Below, one piece after another: positions 35,101 to 46,525 of a stretch of DNA of 64,000 nt (its first letter is position 1; every line of letters starts with the position of its first letter). The notes under the pieces were generated by a model. The model made no database searches, was not told the DNA's origin, and was given only the letters and a program-made list of their open reading frames with translations. A program made the translations under genes and the position numbers. Source of the DNA: Rehmannia glutinosa (taxonomy: Eukaryota; Streptophyta; Magnoliopsida; Lamiales; Orobanchaceae); assembly GCA_016081115.2 (NCBI GenBank), contig CM071936.1, forward strand, positions 76,361,262 to 76,425,261, in the 5' to 3' direction.

Positions 35101-36104
35101 TAGAGATTCGAATGGAAGAAAACTAGGGATCGCACTTATGGTTACATAGAGAAAATGCCTTGGTTGCTTTGAGAGTAAGAGTGTTTGTGAGGAGAGAGAA
35201 AATTTGATTTCTCTATATATGGGTTATGAGGGGACGGTTTTGGTCGATCAATGGTTGAGATCACATCTTAGAAATCACATTAATTTCCCCCCATTAAATG
35301 TAACAACATTTATATCCAATCATGGGTAACACGAGCTCAGGCTTTAATAGACATCAAGCTTAAAAACATTCCCTCTAGCAGAAAACGGATGTGTTTTGTC
35401 ACTTTGATCATAAGTAACTCGGTTATCTTCATTAGTGACTTAACTCTACTTCTCTCTTGACTTAATAATCACTCGGCTATGCGCCTAACTCGATATCGAC
35501 TAGCCATCTTGGTTGTTTCACTCGATAAGTGAAACTCTTATTAAATTCATTTCTCACTTCTTTAACCTCTTTGATTGAGTCTTGAGCCTTCTAACTCGGT
35601 TTAATCAATCCAAGCTCATTCTTAAGGTCTTCAAATCTTGATTCAGCTAATTGCTTATCAGGTCTACCAGAATGTAGCTTTTAATCAAATGCCAAAGCTT
35701 TCACTCAAATGCCATAGGTAACTCTTTTTCACATGATAATGCCTTTTAGACAGTAATAAGCTTGAAGAATTTAGTTACAAGGAGTAGCGGCACTCAATGG
35801 GTTGGTAGCTTTTTTCCTTTAAGGCCTTCAAGCATGATCAAGGCTTTACTTATAACTCAACTACTTGGAAAAATATCATTTTTGTATATTGGAGAGATCA
35901 ACTCACACCGGTTTTCGAAGTAAAAATCATTTGTGACTAGTTTGAAGCATCAAACCACTTGTTACAGACATGCATGATCAACCTAATATGCAGGGATGAC
36001 TAAAAAAATGATAAAAGGAATAGGAGAGAGAATGAGTATGCGGTGTATAGATGTTACATCAGATGTGATGTGAAATGCTGTAACATTTCGTGTAACATTT
36101 AACA
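35101..36104 (-). promoter_or_regulatory. ORF3 leader with TATA-like box (35,212-35,222)
   Basis: About 1 kb between the RNase H stop and the ORF3 start. The minus strand has CCCATATATAGAGAAATC at about 35,224-35,207, followed by a CT-rich leader (TTTTCTCTCCTCACAAAC) some 125 bases before the ORF3 start. This suggests ORF3 had its own transcript. No gene is visible in the interval. Confidence 0.4.
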
Positions 36105-36350
36105 GAGCACACAAACCAAGAGATTTTCTCAAGTTGGAAAATCTCTTAAAATCCAAAACCTTGGTGAAGATGTCTGCAAGTTGATTTTCAATAGCAATAT
36201 ACTCAAAGCGTATTATATTTTTCTCAACTAAATCTCGAATAAAATAATGTCTAAAATTGATGTGTTTAGTACGAGAATGTTGTGCAGGATTTTTCGAGAT
36301 ATCAATTACACTTAAGTTATCACAATAAATGGTTAAAATATCATAACAAA
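36105..36350 (-). pseudogene. Copia RNase H C-terminal part
   Basis: The minus strand reads YCDNLSVIDISKNPAQHSRT, then KHINFRHYFIRDLVEKNI, IENQLADIFTKVLDFKRF and SNLRKSLGLC. These are the standard C-terminal motifs of copia RNase H, which removes the RNA strand during cDNA synthesis. The frame is open over this stretch. It is joined directly to the start of RT, so the N-terminal half of RNase H and the RT core are missing. Confidence 0.88.
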
Positions 36351-36359
36351 AATAATTTT

Positions 36360-36783
36360 ATTTTCTATTGAATCGATCAAAATCTTCATGCAAAGCATTA
36401 TTCCAAAAATTATCTTTCAAAGCATCAAACACATTTTTAGGCTCATAAAAGGTTACACAACAAGAGGTTCTTAGTAGAATACAAACACAATAGTCATACC
36501 ATATCTCGATAGTTTACCTTTTCTCTCCTTCTTGTTCTTATGCCTTCAGATACATCACCTATGACTTGAGAGATTGGATGATTCTTTTGAATTCTGCTTG
36601 GGGGATCTCGTCTTTCATTGGTGATTAAATCATGTTCTTCCATGTTTGCTTCAATATGAGGGTCAGAATTAGTTCCATTCTATGCAGATCCAGATGTGCT
36701 AACAGATGTTATGACATCTGGGACAACATATTTTACGACATCTGTATCAATAGTCGATTCATGTTGCGAAGATGTGGTTGCAG
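36360..36783 (-). pseudogene. Copia integrase-RT linker and RT N-terminus, RT core deleted
   Basis: Going leftward from the B1 insertion, the minus strand gives a Ser/Thr-rich linker (ATTSSQHESTIDTDVVKYVV), then PPSRIQKNHPISQVIGDVSE and GIRTRRREKVNYRDMV, then EPKNVFDALKDNFWNNALHE DFDRFNRK in a second frame. This is the normal lead-in to copia RT. The next recognisable residues belong to late RNase H, so roughly the whole RT catalytic core (including YVDD) has been lost around 36,355. There is also a stop in the linker (about 36,680). Confidence 0.85.
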
Positions 36784-36788
36784 ATGTT

Positions 36789-38009
36789 TGATTGGTATGA
36801 GTTTTGCATGCATTTTGGGCTTAATTGAGGCTAGAATAAGTTGATATGCATGCATTACTTGAGTAAAATGGGTGATATTCCTGTATAGTGGAAAAAGGTA
36901 TTACGCTTTGCTTGTTTTGTAGGAATTAATCGATATTTGTAGCATTTTGGCGACAATTTGGAGCATTGCGATAAAGGACCGCCAATAATCGAGCTAATGT
37001 ATTATGTTTGGAGTTGAACCGAGAAAAGTGGAGCCAAAGGGTAAGAAACTAGAAAGAAACAAAGTATAATCGAATGGAAGAAAACGCAGGCGGCGTGCAT
37101 CTATAGCACGACTTATGCGCCATCACTAGAAAATGAGAACAAAGGTTGCTTTGAGACGTACGATCTGGTTGTGTGTGGAAGAGATAAAATTTGAGACTCT
37201 CTATACCGACGCACGGGTGGGTCATGCGTGAGGTGACGGTTTTGCGAATTCGGGAAAAAGTTTGACATTTCTAAATCTGGTTTTGAGATCACGTCTTAGA
37301 AATAATTAAGGAGGCCCCAAACAAAGGGACACTAATTTTTGCCCTAAGCGAGAGAAAAGAGCAACCTTCTACCGAGAGGATTCAAGAGATTGATCGAGGT
37401 CGCAACCACACGCTTGAGGATTGAAGATAGATTGAGAGATCATCGACATCCCTAAGTTTTATCATTCCATAGTATCTTTTACTTTTGATTAGTTAGATAT
37501 GAACTTGAATAATTTGTCTATGAATTATTTATTTCCCATGTCTGGCTAAACACCTTGTGATTCCCAAGTTTGGGATTAGGTTAATGGATACTTTTGTTTG
37601 ATGTTTAATTGCAATTGAAATTATTATTTTCAAACCCTATTCGAGTACTCTGTTTTATTGCTTGTTTTATCAAAAGGCCATTGGTTTAACTTGTTTTGAT
37701 GTATTGATTCCTAATTCGAGAGATGAGTTTCAATACTAGATCTTGAGTACTTGACAAGAGTATTTGCATGATTGAGAAGTCTGTGAATATTTGCGAGGAT
37801 TAATAATCTTGTGTGCTTTTGGGAGTTGGATATCTTATGTTGAGTAGAGATGCTAGCATAGATAATTCAACCAATGTTTTTATATACTCTCGAGAGAGAG
37901 GATAAATACTTTCGTGATTGTCTTATAGGGATCTGTGGATTCGACCTTGCTAACCCTATTCTATAAACTACACCGTACACTTGCGGTGAAACTAAAAATA
38001 AGGCGAACA
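36789..38009 (+). repeat. TR-GAG B1 5' LTR (with internal deletion)
   Basis: 1,221 bp, TGATTGGTATGAG to AAGGCGAACA. Compared with the 3' LTR it lacks about 227 bp (3' LTR positions 43,936-44,162; junction here at 37,931). The stretch 37,140-37,310 differs from the 3' LTR and from both B2 LTRs. Confidence 0.9.
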
Positions 38010-38015
38010 AGTTTT

Positions 38016-38033
38016 TGGCGCCGTTGCTGGGGA
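38016..38033 (+). promoter_or_regulatory. Primer binding site of TR-GAG B1 (tRNA-Asp type)
   Basis: TGGCGCCGTTGCTGGGGA, six bases after the 5' LTR end; the Athila/Tat-type site with one base different from the common TGGCGCCGTTGCCGGGGA. Confidence 0.88.
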
Positions 38034-38284
38034 CTAATTAAATTTTTAGTACTAATATTGCGATAAATATAATTATTTTTAATTTAGACATTTTTTTCTT
38101 TCTTTTTATTTGTTGTTTAATTCTACCCCTACTATGTTTGACTTGTTTTTTTTAGTAGGTTCAGGTAGTGCATGAACACTCGCTCGAAGCAAAGAGAATT
38201 AGCACGTTCATACCGAAGGTTGAGGCTTTTTCTAGGTGAATTAGTGTAGCTACTAAACGGGCAGAAAAACAGCAAGATCAGACT

Positions 38285-40377
38285 ATGGGGGACGTGGAAG
38301 AGGACAACATGGTCAATAACGGAGGTAACAATGGGGCCAACCGGGTCATTAATGAGTTACCAATACCAGAAGTCCCGGTAGTCCAGCAGCAAGCGATTCG
38401 CGATTACTTTCGCCCACAGACAAATATCAACTATGGTGGAATTGCCAATGTCCCAATTAACGCGAATAACTTCGAGCTGAAGCTAGCACTGATTTTGATG
38501 GTCCAGCAGAATCAGTTTGGGGGTTTTCAATACGAGGATCCCAACTTTCATCTTGCGAGCTTCATGAAAATTTGCAACACGATCAAGATTAATGCGAACA
38601 ATTTTGAGCTGAAGCCAACACTAATTTCGATGGTCCAATAGAACCAGTTTGGGGGTTTTCCATCGAGGATCCCAATTCTCATCTTGCGAACTTCATGCAA
38701 ATCTGCAGCATGATCAAGATGAATGGGGTAACTGATGATGCTATACGTCTGCGCCTATTCCCTTTATCTTTAAGGGATAAGGCTAGAAATTGGCTAGGCA
38801 CATTAACTCATGGGAGTGTGAATACTTGGGACGAGTTGAGTCAGAAGTTCTTGTTTAAATACTTCCCACCAAGTAAGATACTACAGCTTAAGAGCGAGAT
38901 CACGCAGTTCAGACAGTTTGATTATGAGCCACTATATGAGGCCTGGGAGAGATTCCAAGATTTATTGAGGAGGTGTCCGCAACACGGGTTCCCAGAGGAT
39001 CATCAGCATTGCTTCTTTTATAACGGGTTGATGGGACAGACTAGGTCATTTATGGATGCCGCAGTAGGAGGCGCTTTACTCGCAAGATTCCCACAGGATG
39101 CATTCAACTTGTTTGAAGAGATGGCAATGAATAGCTATCAGTGGCCCTCCGAGAGAACAAATGTGAAAAGGGTAGCCAAAATCTCTGATTCGGACCCAAT
39201 CAAGGCATTGATGGCTCAAATGACAGCATTAACAAATCAGTTGAGTGCTCTAACTCAAGGGACAGAGGTAAACACGGGTGCAAACAATGGGGGAGTTCCT
39301 CGAGATCATATGGAGGAAGCTAACTTTATTAAGAATCGGAATTTCAACAATTACCAGAATAATCAGACTCCCAACCATTATCATCCGGGTGTGAGAAATC
39401 ATGAAAATGTTTTCAATGTCAATATGAAAAATGTGATGCAACCACCACCAGGGTTCAGTGTGACAAACGATGTCATTAGTGCGGAGGCGAAGCCATCTTT
39501 AGAGGACATTCTCACCTCATTCATGAGTGAAACAAGGAACCGATTAAATAAAGATAAGGCTAAGATAGACAAAATCGAGGCACATGTCACGCAGTTGGCC
39601 AACACTGTGGGTTCACAAATGAAAAATCTAGAAACTCAGATTGGCCAATTAGCGATGATCATTGGTGGACAGCATCAGAAGGGCCAGTTTCCAAGTAACA
39701 CAGAAGTCGATCCGAGAGAACAGTGTAACGCCATTCATTTGAGGAGTGGTTCGGAGTACGAGGGGCTAAAAATTTCGGAAAGTGACGAAAAATCGGAACC
39801 ACGCACGACCCGTGAGTCTGAGCACGACCAGGTCGTGCGCGATGCCGTAGCAAATACTGAAAAAGCTGAAGGACGCACGACCCGTGCGTCTGAGCATGAC
39901 CAAGTCGTGCGTGGTACTGAAGGATTACAGGAACATAACATGAGACGCACGACCCATGTGCCTACGCACGGGCAGGTCGTGTGTGGTACAGAGCAGAGAA
40001 TTCTGAAACCCAGAGATGCAGACACGGAAGTAAATTATAGTGTTGAGGCTGAGGAAGGAACAGAGGGACAAATTGATGAACAAAAAGGTGCTGAGAAGCT
40101 TAAATCTTTTTCTAACTCTGATTTTTCTAAACTTACTATTCCCCTTCCTTTTCCTCAACGATTTCAAAAGAAAAAGCTTGATGCGCAATTTGCAAAATTC
40201 CTTGATATATTCAAGAAACTGCATATTAACATACATTTTGCATATGCATTGGAGCAGATGCCCAACTATGTGAAGTTTTTGAAGGAAGTGATGTCTAAGA
40301 AGAAAATGTTGGCAGAGTTCGAGACAGTTAACTTGACTAAAGAGTGCAGCGCAATCATTCAGAGGAAATTACCATAG
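38285..40377 (+). pseudogene. Gag polyprotein of TR-GAG B1
   Basis: Starts MGDVEEDNMVNNGGNNGANR at 38,285; the main open stretch is 38,695-40,377 (560 residues). The gag domain reads AIRDYFRPQTNINYGGIANV, LRLFPLSLRDKARNWLGTLT, FPPSKILQLKSEITQFRQFD and HCFFYNGLMGQTRSFMDAAV. A coiled stretch (KIDKIEAHVTQLANTVG) and HLRSGSEYEGL follow, then a linker with three versions of RTTRxSEHDQVVRG encoded by GC-rich repeats. The N-terminal part is broken by a 132-bp tandem duplication (38,459-38,721) with a one-base deletion and a stop. The final TAG at 40,375-40,377 replaces the CAG read in B2 (KLPQK), so gag and protease were originally one frame. No CCHC knuckle is seen. Confidence 0.9.
38459..38721 (+). 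repeat. 132-bp tandem duplication inside B1 gag
   Basis: The segment starting AACGCGAATAACTTCGAGCT at 38,459 is repeated from 38,591 (AATGCGAACAATTTTGAGCT), both ending at the word GATCAAGAT. Both copies encode INANNFELK and NQFGGF. The second copy is one base shorter, which shifts the frame, and has CAA changed to TAG-generating CAATAG. B2 has a single copy. Confidence 0.9.
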
Positions 40378-41064
40378 AAGCTCAAAGATCCGGGGAGCTT
40401 CACTATCCCTTGTACAATTGGTGGTGTTTTTTTTTAATAAAGCACTTTGTGATCTAGGGGCAAGTATTAACTTAATGCCCTTGTCCATTTTCAGGAAACT
40501 TGGATTGGGAGAGGTGAAGTCGTCCACGCGGATTGATCACTCACTTATCCTAAGGGAATCGTGGAGTATGTGCTCGTGAAGGTAGATAAATTTATATTCC
40601 CCGTGGGCTTCTTGGTGCTTGACATGGAGGAATATCGAGATGTCCTGCTGATACTTGGGCGTCCATTCCTAGCCACATCAAGAGCCTTCATAGACGTGCA
40701 AAAAGGAGAACTCATATTATGAGTTAACGATGAGCAAGTGTTATTCTCTATCTATAAGGCTGAGAAAATTTGTAATCGAATAGAGAGTTGTAAATCTGTA
40801 TCAGTCATTGATTCATGTACTAACATTTTTAACTCGAGCGAGTGTGTATGTGATTTAAGTGATGTGCAGGAATTACTGAAAAGTGAGAAAGCGAAACACA
40901 CGAAGAGACACATCAGCTCAGAAGCACGCGTGTACTGTCGCTCGAACGATGCAAACAAGAAAAATATGGCCTTTGACCGACGTGTGAACCCTCCACTTGA
41001 GGCATTCAAAGGAGGCTTGAATGTAGGCGAGTTGGAATGGCAAGGAGAAAGGCATGAAGGGTGA
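40378..41064 (+). pseudogene. Aspartic protease region of TR-GAG B1
   Basis: Continues gag after the nonsense codon: DPGSFTIPCTIGGVFF, a break at a run of nine T (40,427-40,435), then the active-site strand LCDLGASINLMPLS in another frame, then IVEYVLVKVDKFIFPVGFLV, EEYRDVLLILGRPFLATSRA and FIDVQKGELIL followed by a TGA. An open frame 40,738-41,064 forms the C-terminal tail (LFSIYKAEKICNRIE ... NMAFDRRVNPPLEAFKGGLN), which has a matching stretch in B2 (48,575-48,273). The tail is conserved between copies but has no known domain that I recognise. The whole is inactive. Confidence 0.82.
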
Positions 41065-42760
41065 CATACATCACGTGGCTAGATCAGTGATCGAGAATTA
41101 CAGGCGTCAAGCTATAGACGTTAAATTTAGCGCTTGTTGGAAGGCAACCCAATGGTTTGTTGTTTTCTTTTATTTCGTTTTCCCCTTTACTAAGCTAGGA
41201 TTTCCCTATTTTATTTAAGAAAAAAAATCACTTCGCATGGACGCACGGGTGGCCCGTGTGCATACGCACGGCCCGTGCGTCAGTCGGCTGAAGCATTATC
41301 AGGTCGCGAATTAAGGTATGCATTCCCAATCCACACTTTCCTTTATTGAAATTCTATCTTTCCTTGTATGCGATATAATTTCATTTAAGTTTGGGGGAAC
41401 ATGTAGTTATTTGATTTGAATGGTGTGGTGAAAAAAAAATTGCATTCATATAGATGCATTTAGAGCATGTAGATTGCATTGCATTAGACGCTTGTTTTCG
41501 GTTTTAGCATGTTTATTGATTTAGCATGTTTATTGCTTTATTAGGTTTTTAGGGAGTGAGTTGACCGCTATTGTGATACTTGTTGTGACCTTGGGAGCAT
41601 TCTTTGAAGTAGTTTGTGTTGTTTTGAATTGGGTGTTGGGTGTGAGTTGATCGTGTTGAGAATAGATGATATGGAGCATGTGAATATTGAAAACATGGTT
41701 GTTATGCTTTGAATTACGCAATTGCAAGCCTGTGAGCTTTGAGCCTGTACTGCTTTCATATTATGCAGTCTTGTTTGTTGATTGTGTGTGTCATCCATGT
41801 TGATTTGAATTCTAGAACTTGCTCTGGTATCTCTGTCAAAGCCACATGTTGTATGTGATTTATGAAAATGATTTAAGGCCATTTTTGTTAAGCATTTCAA
41901 GCCTTTTTCCTACCCGATGACATTGAATTTCCCTAGTTAGCCAATTTGAGCCTGTTGCCTAATTTTTGATAGTCACGTTTCAAGCCTTAACTTGATATAT
42001 CTGTTACCCTAGACTTGAGCGTATAGCATTGAGTAAGGGGATTGAAAAAAGGTTGAATGGTAGGATGTCGAGAATTTAGCTAATTGTACAAGTGTTGGTT
42101 GATGGGAATAAAAAAAGAAAGAAAAGAAGGAAGAGAGAAGATATATACTCACAAAAGAGTCGGAAAAAAAATCGACTTTATAAGTGAGTTAGACTTAAAT
42201 GAACTTGTATGATGGGATTGGTAATGTGAGGTGAAAGAAAGTGGATATTATAAACAAAGGGTGAAAAGAGCGACGAGAAGTTGATAAGAACTAAAGGTGA
42301 TTGGGATAGCATGTTTGGTTTGAATGAGAATAAATGATTGAGTAAAAGATGTGCTTACCAATCTACATGCTTGAGTTTGAGTCACTTTTTCCATATTTCC
42401 CTACCCTAAGCAAAGAGCCTTCATTACAACCAAAAGAAAAGTCTTTTTTGATTTATGAATTGCATACATTCGAGTGGCGGAGATGTGAGATGATTTGCAA
42501 GCTTATGGTAATTCTTCAACATTGATATGACTTGAGCGAATACATGTCACTTGATCTGTGAAAGTCGTGATTCGAAGTATTTTCTATGGTTTTAATTGAC
42601 TTGTGCTATGTGTTAGATGTTCGAGACTTGGTTGACTTACTGCTTGACGTCTATGGATAAATGGCATGAATTGTGATGTGTTTTTCTTGATTTGCCTTTC
42701 ATTACTCTCATTTGTGTTTTGTCTTGTTTATAAAGCGTTGACCGGGACTGACAACAGTTT
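41065..42760 (+). other. Non-coding 3' region of TR-GAG B1
   Basis: About 1.7 kb with no gene on either strand. It contains a GC-rich hairpin block (GCACGGGTGGCCCGTGTGC and GCACGGCCCGTGCGTC, 41,242-41,283). The matching region of B2 is 46,526-48,270. No pol motif is present in either copy. Confidence 0.8.
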
Positions 42761-42773
42761 AAGTTTGGGGGTT
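42761..42773 (+). promoter_or_regulatory. Polypurine tract of TR-GAG B1
   Basis: AAGTTTGGGGGTT directly before the 3' LTR start TGATTGG. Confidence 0.8.
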
Positions 42774-44240
42774 TGATTGGTATGAGTTTTGCATGCATTT
42801 TGGGCTTAATTGTGGCTAAAATAAGTTGATATGCATGCATTACTTGAGTAAAATGGGCGATATTCCTGTATAGTGGAAAAGGTATTACGCTTTGTTTGTT
42901 TTGTAGGAATTAATCGATATTTGTAGCATTTTGACGACAATTCGGAGCATTGCGATAAAGGACCGCCAATAATCGAGCTAATGTATGATGTTTGGAGTTG
43001 AACAGAGAAGAAGTCAGACGAACCAAGCAAGAAATGGAAAGAAACGAAGTATAATCAGCTCCGGCAGGTGCGTCTATAGCACGGCCCGTGCGCCATCACT
43101 TGAGCAGAACAAAGCCCACGGCCTGACGTATGGGCTGGTCGTGCATGGAACGCAGGGCCCATGCATCGATTCAGCACAAGACTCATCCTACGGCCTGACG
43201 CACGGGCTGGTCGTGCGCGAGGCGCACGGCCCATGCCTCTATGTGGGAAAAATAGAGTTTGACGTTTCTAAATCAGGTTTTGACCCAAACGGAATGTAAA
43301 TAGAGAGGAGGCGGCCCCAAACAAAGGGACACTAATTTTTTCCCAAGAAAGCAGAGAAAAGAGCAACCTTCTACCGGAGGATTCGAGAGATTGATCGAGG
43401 TCACAACCATACGCTTCAGGATTGAAGATAGATTGAGAGATCATCGAAATCCCTGAGTTTTCTCATTCCATAGTATCTTTTACTTTCGATTAGTTAGATA
43501 TGAGCTTGAATAATTTGTCTATGAATTATTTATTTCCCATGTCTGGCTAAACACCTTGTGATTCACGGGTTTGGGATTAGGTTAATGGTTACTTTTGGTT
43601 GATGTTTAATTGCAATTGAAGTTATTATTTTCAGACCCTATTCGAGTACTCAGATTTATTTATTGTTTTATCAAAAGGCCATTGGTTTAACTTGTTTTGA
43701 TGTATTGATTCATAATTCGAGAGATGAGTTTCAATACTAGATCTTGAGTACTTGACATGAGTATTTGCATGATTGAGAAGTCTGTGAATATTTGTGAGGA
43801 TTAATAATCTTATGTGCTTTTGGGAGTTGGATATCTTATGTTGAATAGAGATGCTAGCATAGATAATTCAATCAACGTTTTTATATATACATCTCGAGAG
43901 AGAGGATAAAAAATTTCGTGATTGTCTTATAGGGAAGAATAATAATAACTTTGGTTTTGATAATCAGATAACAAGAGGGATATTAACTGAAACCATAACC
44001 CTGTAATCCATTCATCTCTTTGATCTTTCAATCAACTCTTATTCTGTCTTTTCATGATAAATTCTTGTCTTGCTTTTTACAAAACCAATCACCCAATTTC
44101 GATCGTCTAGATAAAAATAAGACTATTACAATCTCAATACTTAGTACAATAATTTATTAGTCTCTGTGGATTCGACCTTGCTAACCCTATTCTATAAACT
44201 ACACCATACACTTGCGGTGAAGCTAAAAATAAGGCGAACA
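42774..44240 (+). repeat. TR-GAG B1 3' LTR
   Basis: 1,467 bp, TGATTGGTATGAG to AAGGCGAACA. It carries GC-rich inverted words (GCACGGCCCGTGCGCC at about 43,079; GCACGGGCTGGTCGTGCG at about 43,199). The frame at 42,985-43,299 is an artefact of these repeats. Confidence 0.92.
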
Positions 44241-44245
44241 ATGTT

Positions 44246-45064
44246 GTATCATTTAGTATAACATCTGGTACAGACTGCGACTGTTGAGCCCATGACATTT
44301 ACATCAAGTCATCAAATGGGTCTTCTTCCATGCTTCCTGCAAGACTAGAAAGATCATCGAATATAATATTTACAGATTCCATTATCATCTTTGTTCGAAG
44401 TTTATAAACTCGATATGCATGGTCACTGGAAGAGTAACCTAAGAAAAGACTTTTGTCACTATTAGAGCCAAATTTAACACAGTTATCACGATCATTTAGG
44501 ACATAACAAAAAAAAAAAAAAAACAAAGACATGAAAATATTTGAGGTTTGGCTTCTTTTCCAAAAGTATTTCATAAGGGGTCATCAAACTTCCAGGCCTC
44601 AAATATAAATGATTGGCAATATGACATTCAGTATTTAGAGCTTCTGCCCAAAAATATTTTGAAAGCCTTTTAGAACTCAACATGACATGGGTTGTCTCAT
44701 GCAATTTACGGTTTTTCCTCTTTGTCACTCCATTATGTTATTGAGTTTTAGGTACGAAAAAATCATGAGAAATCCTTTTTCTATCACAAAAAGATGAGAA
44801 AGAAGAGTTTGCAAATTCTTTACTATAGTCCGACCTAAGTTTAACAACTGTTAGCCTATACAGATTAACAATTCTTCTATACCAACTTCTAAATACTTCA
44901 AATGTTTCACATTTCTCACGAGAAAAATAGATCCAAGTAAAACTTGAAAATCATCAACCATCACAAAAAAATATTTCCTTCCACCAATACTTTCAACTTC
45001 AACTGGACCTATAATGTCCGTATGAAGTAATTCAAAACACCGTGTGGTATTGAAATGTGATAAT
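44246..45064 (-). pseudogene. Copia integrase, core and C-terminal part
   Basis: Integrase inserts the cDNA copy into the chromosome. From the B2 insertion leftward, the minus strand reads ELLHTDIIGPVEVESIGGRK and FFVMVDDF (first catalytic Asp present), SDYSKEFANSSF (second Asp), then NGVTKRKNRKLHETTHVML, where the usual catalytic Glu (V-V-E-R-K-N) is Lys. ALNTECHIANHLYLRPG, PYEILLEKKPNLKYFHVF and SLFLGYSSSDHAYRVYKLRT follow. A run of 17 A/T (44,511-44,523) causes a frameshift within the CYVLND region. Several stops are present. The frame continues across the B1 insertion into the RT lead-in at 36,783. Confidence 0.88.
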
Positions 45065-46511
45065 TGTTCGCCTTATTTTTAGCTTCACCGCAAGTGTACG
45101 GTGTAGTTTATAGGATAGGAGCAAGGTCGAATCCATAGAGACTAATAAATTAGTGTACTAAGTATTGAGATTGTAATAGTCTTATTTTTATCTAGACGAT
45201 CGAAATTTGATTTGTTGGTTCGTAAAACTAAGACAAGAATTTATCATAAAAAGACAAAGTCAGAGTTGATTGAAAGATCAAGGAGACGAATGGATTCCAG
45301 GGTTATGGTTTCATTTAATATCCCTCTTGTTATCTAATTAATCACAACCAAAGTTATAATTATTCTTCCCTATAATACAATCACAAAAGTATTTTACCCT
45401 CTCTCTCGAGATGTATATAAAAATATTGATTTGATTATCTATGCTAGCATCTCTACTCAACATAAGATATCCAACTCCCAAAAGCACAAAAGATTGTTAA
45501 TCCTCACAAATATTCACAGACTTCTCAATCATGCAAATATTCATGTCAAGTACTCAAGATCTAGTATTAAAACTCATCTCTCGAATTATGAATCAATACA
45601 TCAAAACAAGTTAAACCAATGGCCATTTGATAAAACAAGAAATAAACAGAGTACTCGAATAGGGTTTGAAATAATAACTTCAATTGCAATTAAACATCAA
45701 ACAAAAGTATCCATTAACCTAATCCCAAACCCCGGAATCACAAAGTGTTTAGCCGGACATGGGAAATAAACAATCCATTGACAAATTATTCATGTTCATG
45801 TCTAACTAATCGAAATTAAAAGATACAATGGAATGAGAAAACTTAGGGATGTCGATGATCTCTCGATCTATCTTCAATCCTCAAGCGTGTGGTTGCGACC
45901 TCAATCAATTTCTCGAATCCTCCGGTAGAAGGTTACTCTTTTCTCTGCTTTCTAGGGAAAATATCAGTCTCCCCTTTGTTTGGGGTCGCCTCGTCTCTAT
46001 TTATACTCCCGTTGAGTCAAAACCTAATTTAAAATCGTCAAAACCTGACTTTCCTGCACAGACGCACGGGCCGTGCGCTTACGCACGACCAGCCTGTGAC
46101 GTTAGACCGTATGAAATTTCTTTTGCTAAGTTGATGCATGGGCCGTGCATCCAGGCACGACCAGGTCATTCGTCCTACCATAGGACCAGGACGCACGCCC
46201 TGCCCCTGTGTCCCTACTAAGGACAAATCTGCTCCGTTCATGTCCATTGCTTGCCCGGTTCGTCTGTCTTCTTCTCGATTCAACTCCAAACATCACATAT
46301 TCTCTTGATTCTTGGCAGTCCTTTACCGTAATGCTCTGATTTGTCACCAAAATGCTATAAACATCTTTTAATTCCTACAAAACGAGCAAAGCGTAATACC
46401 TTTTCCACTTTATAAGAATATATATGGCCCATTTTACTCAGTTAACGCATGCATATCAACTTATTCTATCCACAATTAAGCCCAAATTACATGCAAAACT
46501 CATACTAATCA
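45065..46511 (-). repeat. TR-GAG B2 3' LTR
   Basis: 1,447 bp, TGTTCGCCTTATTTTTAGC to ACTCATACTAATCA on the plus strand. It has GC-rich inverted words at 46,060-46,200. The polypurine tract (AGTTTAAGTTTGGGAGTT on the minus strand, about 46,529-46,512) is on its right. Frames at 45,431-46,350 are LTR artefacts. Confidence 0.92.
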
Positions 46512-46525
46512 AACTCCCAAACTTA

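Larger units (their letters stand above)
36784..44245 (+). mobile_element. Non-autonomous gag-protease gypsy element TR-GAG B1
   Basis: Rightward element 36,789-44,240 with a perfect 5-bp duplication ATGTT (36,784-36,788 and 44,241-44,245). Order: 5' LTR 36,789-38,009, primer site 38,016-38,033, gag 38,285-40,377, protease 40,378-41,064, non-coding 41,065-42,760, polypurine tract, 3' LTR 42,774-44,240. No RT, RNase H or integrase. It is inserted in copia pol between integrase and RT; joining the flanks restores a readable linker. It belongs to the same family as B2 and is related more distantly to TR-GAG A. Confidence 0.95.
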
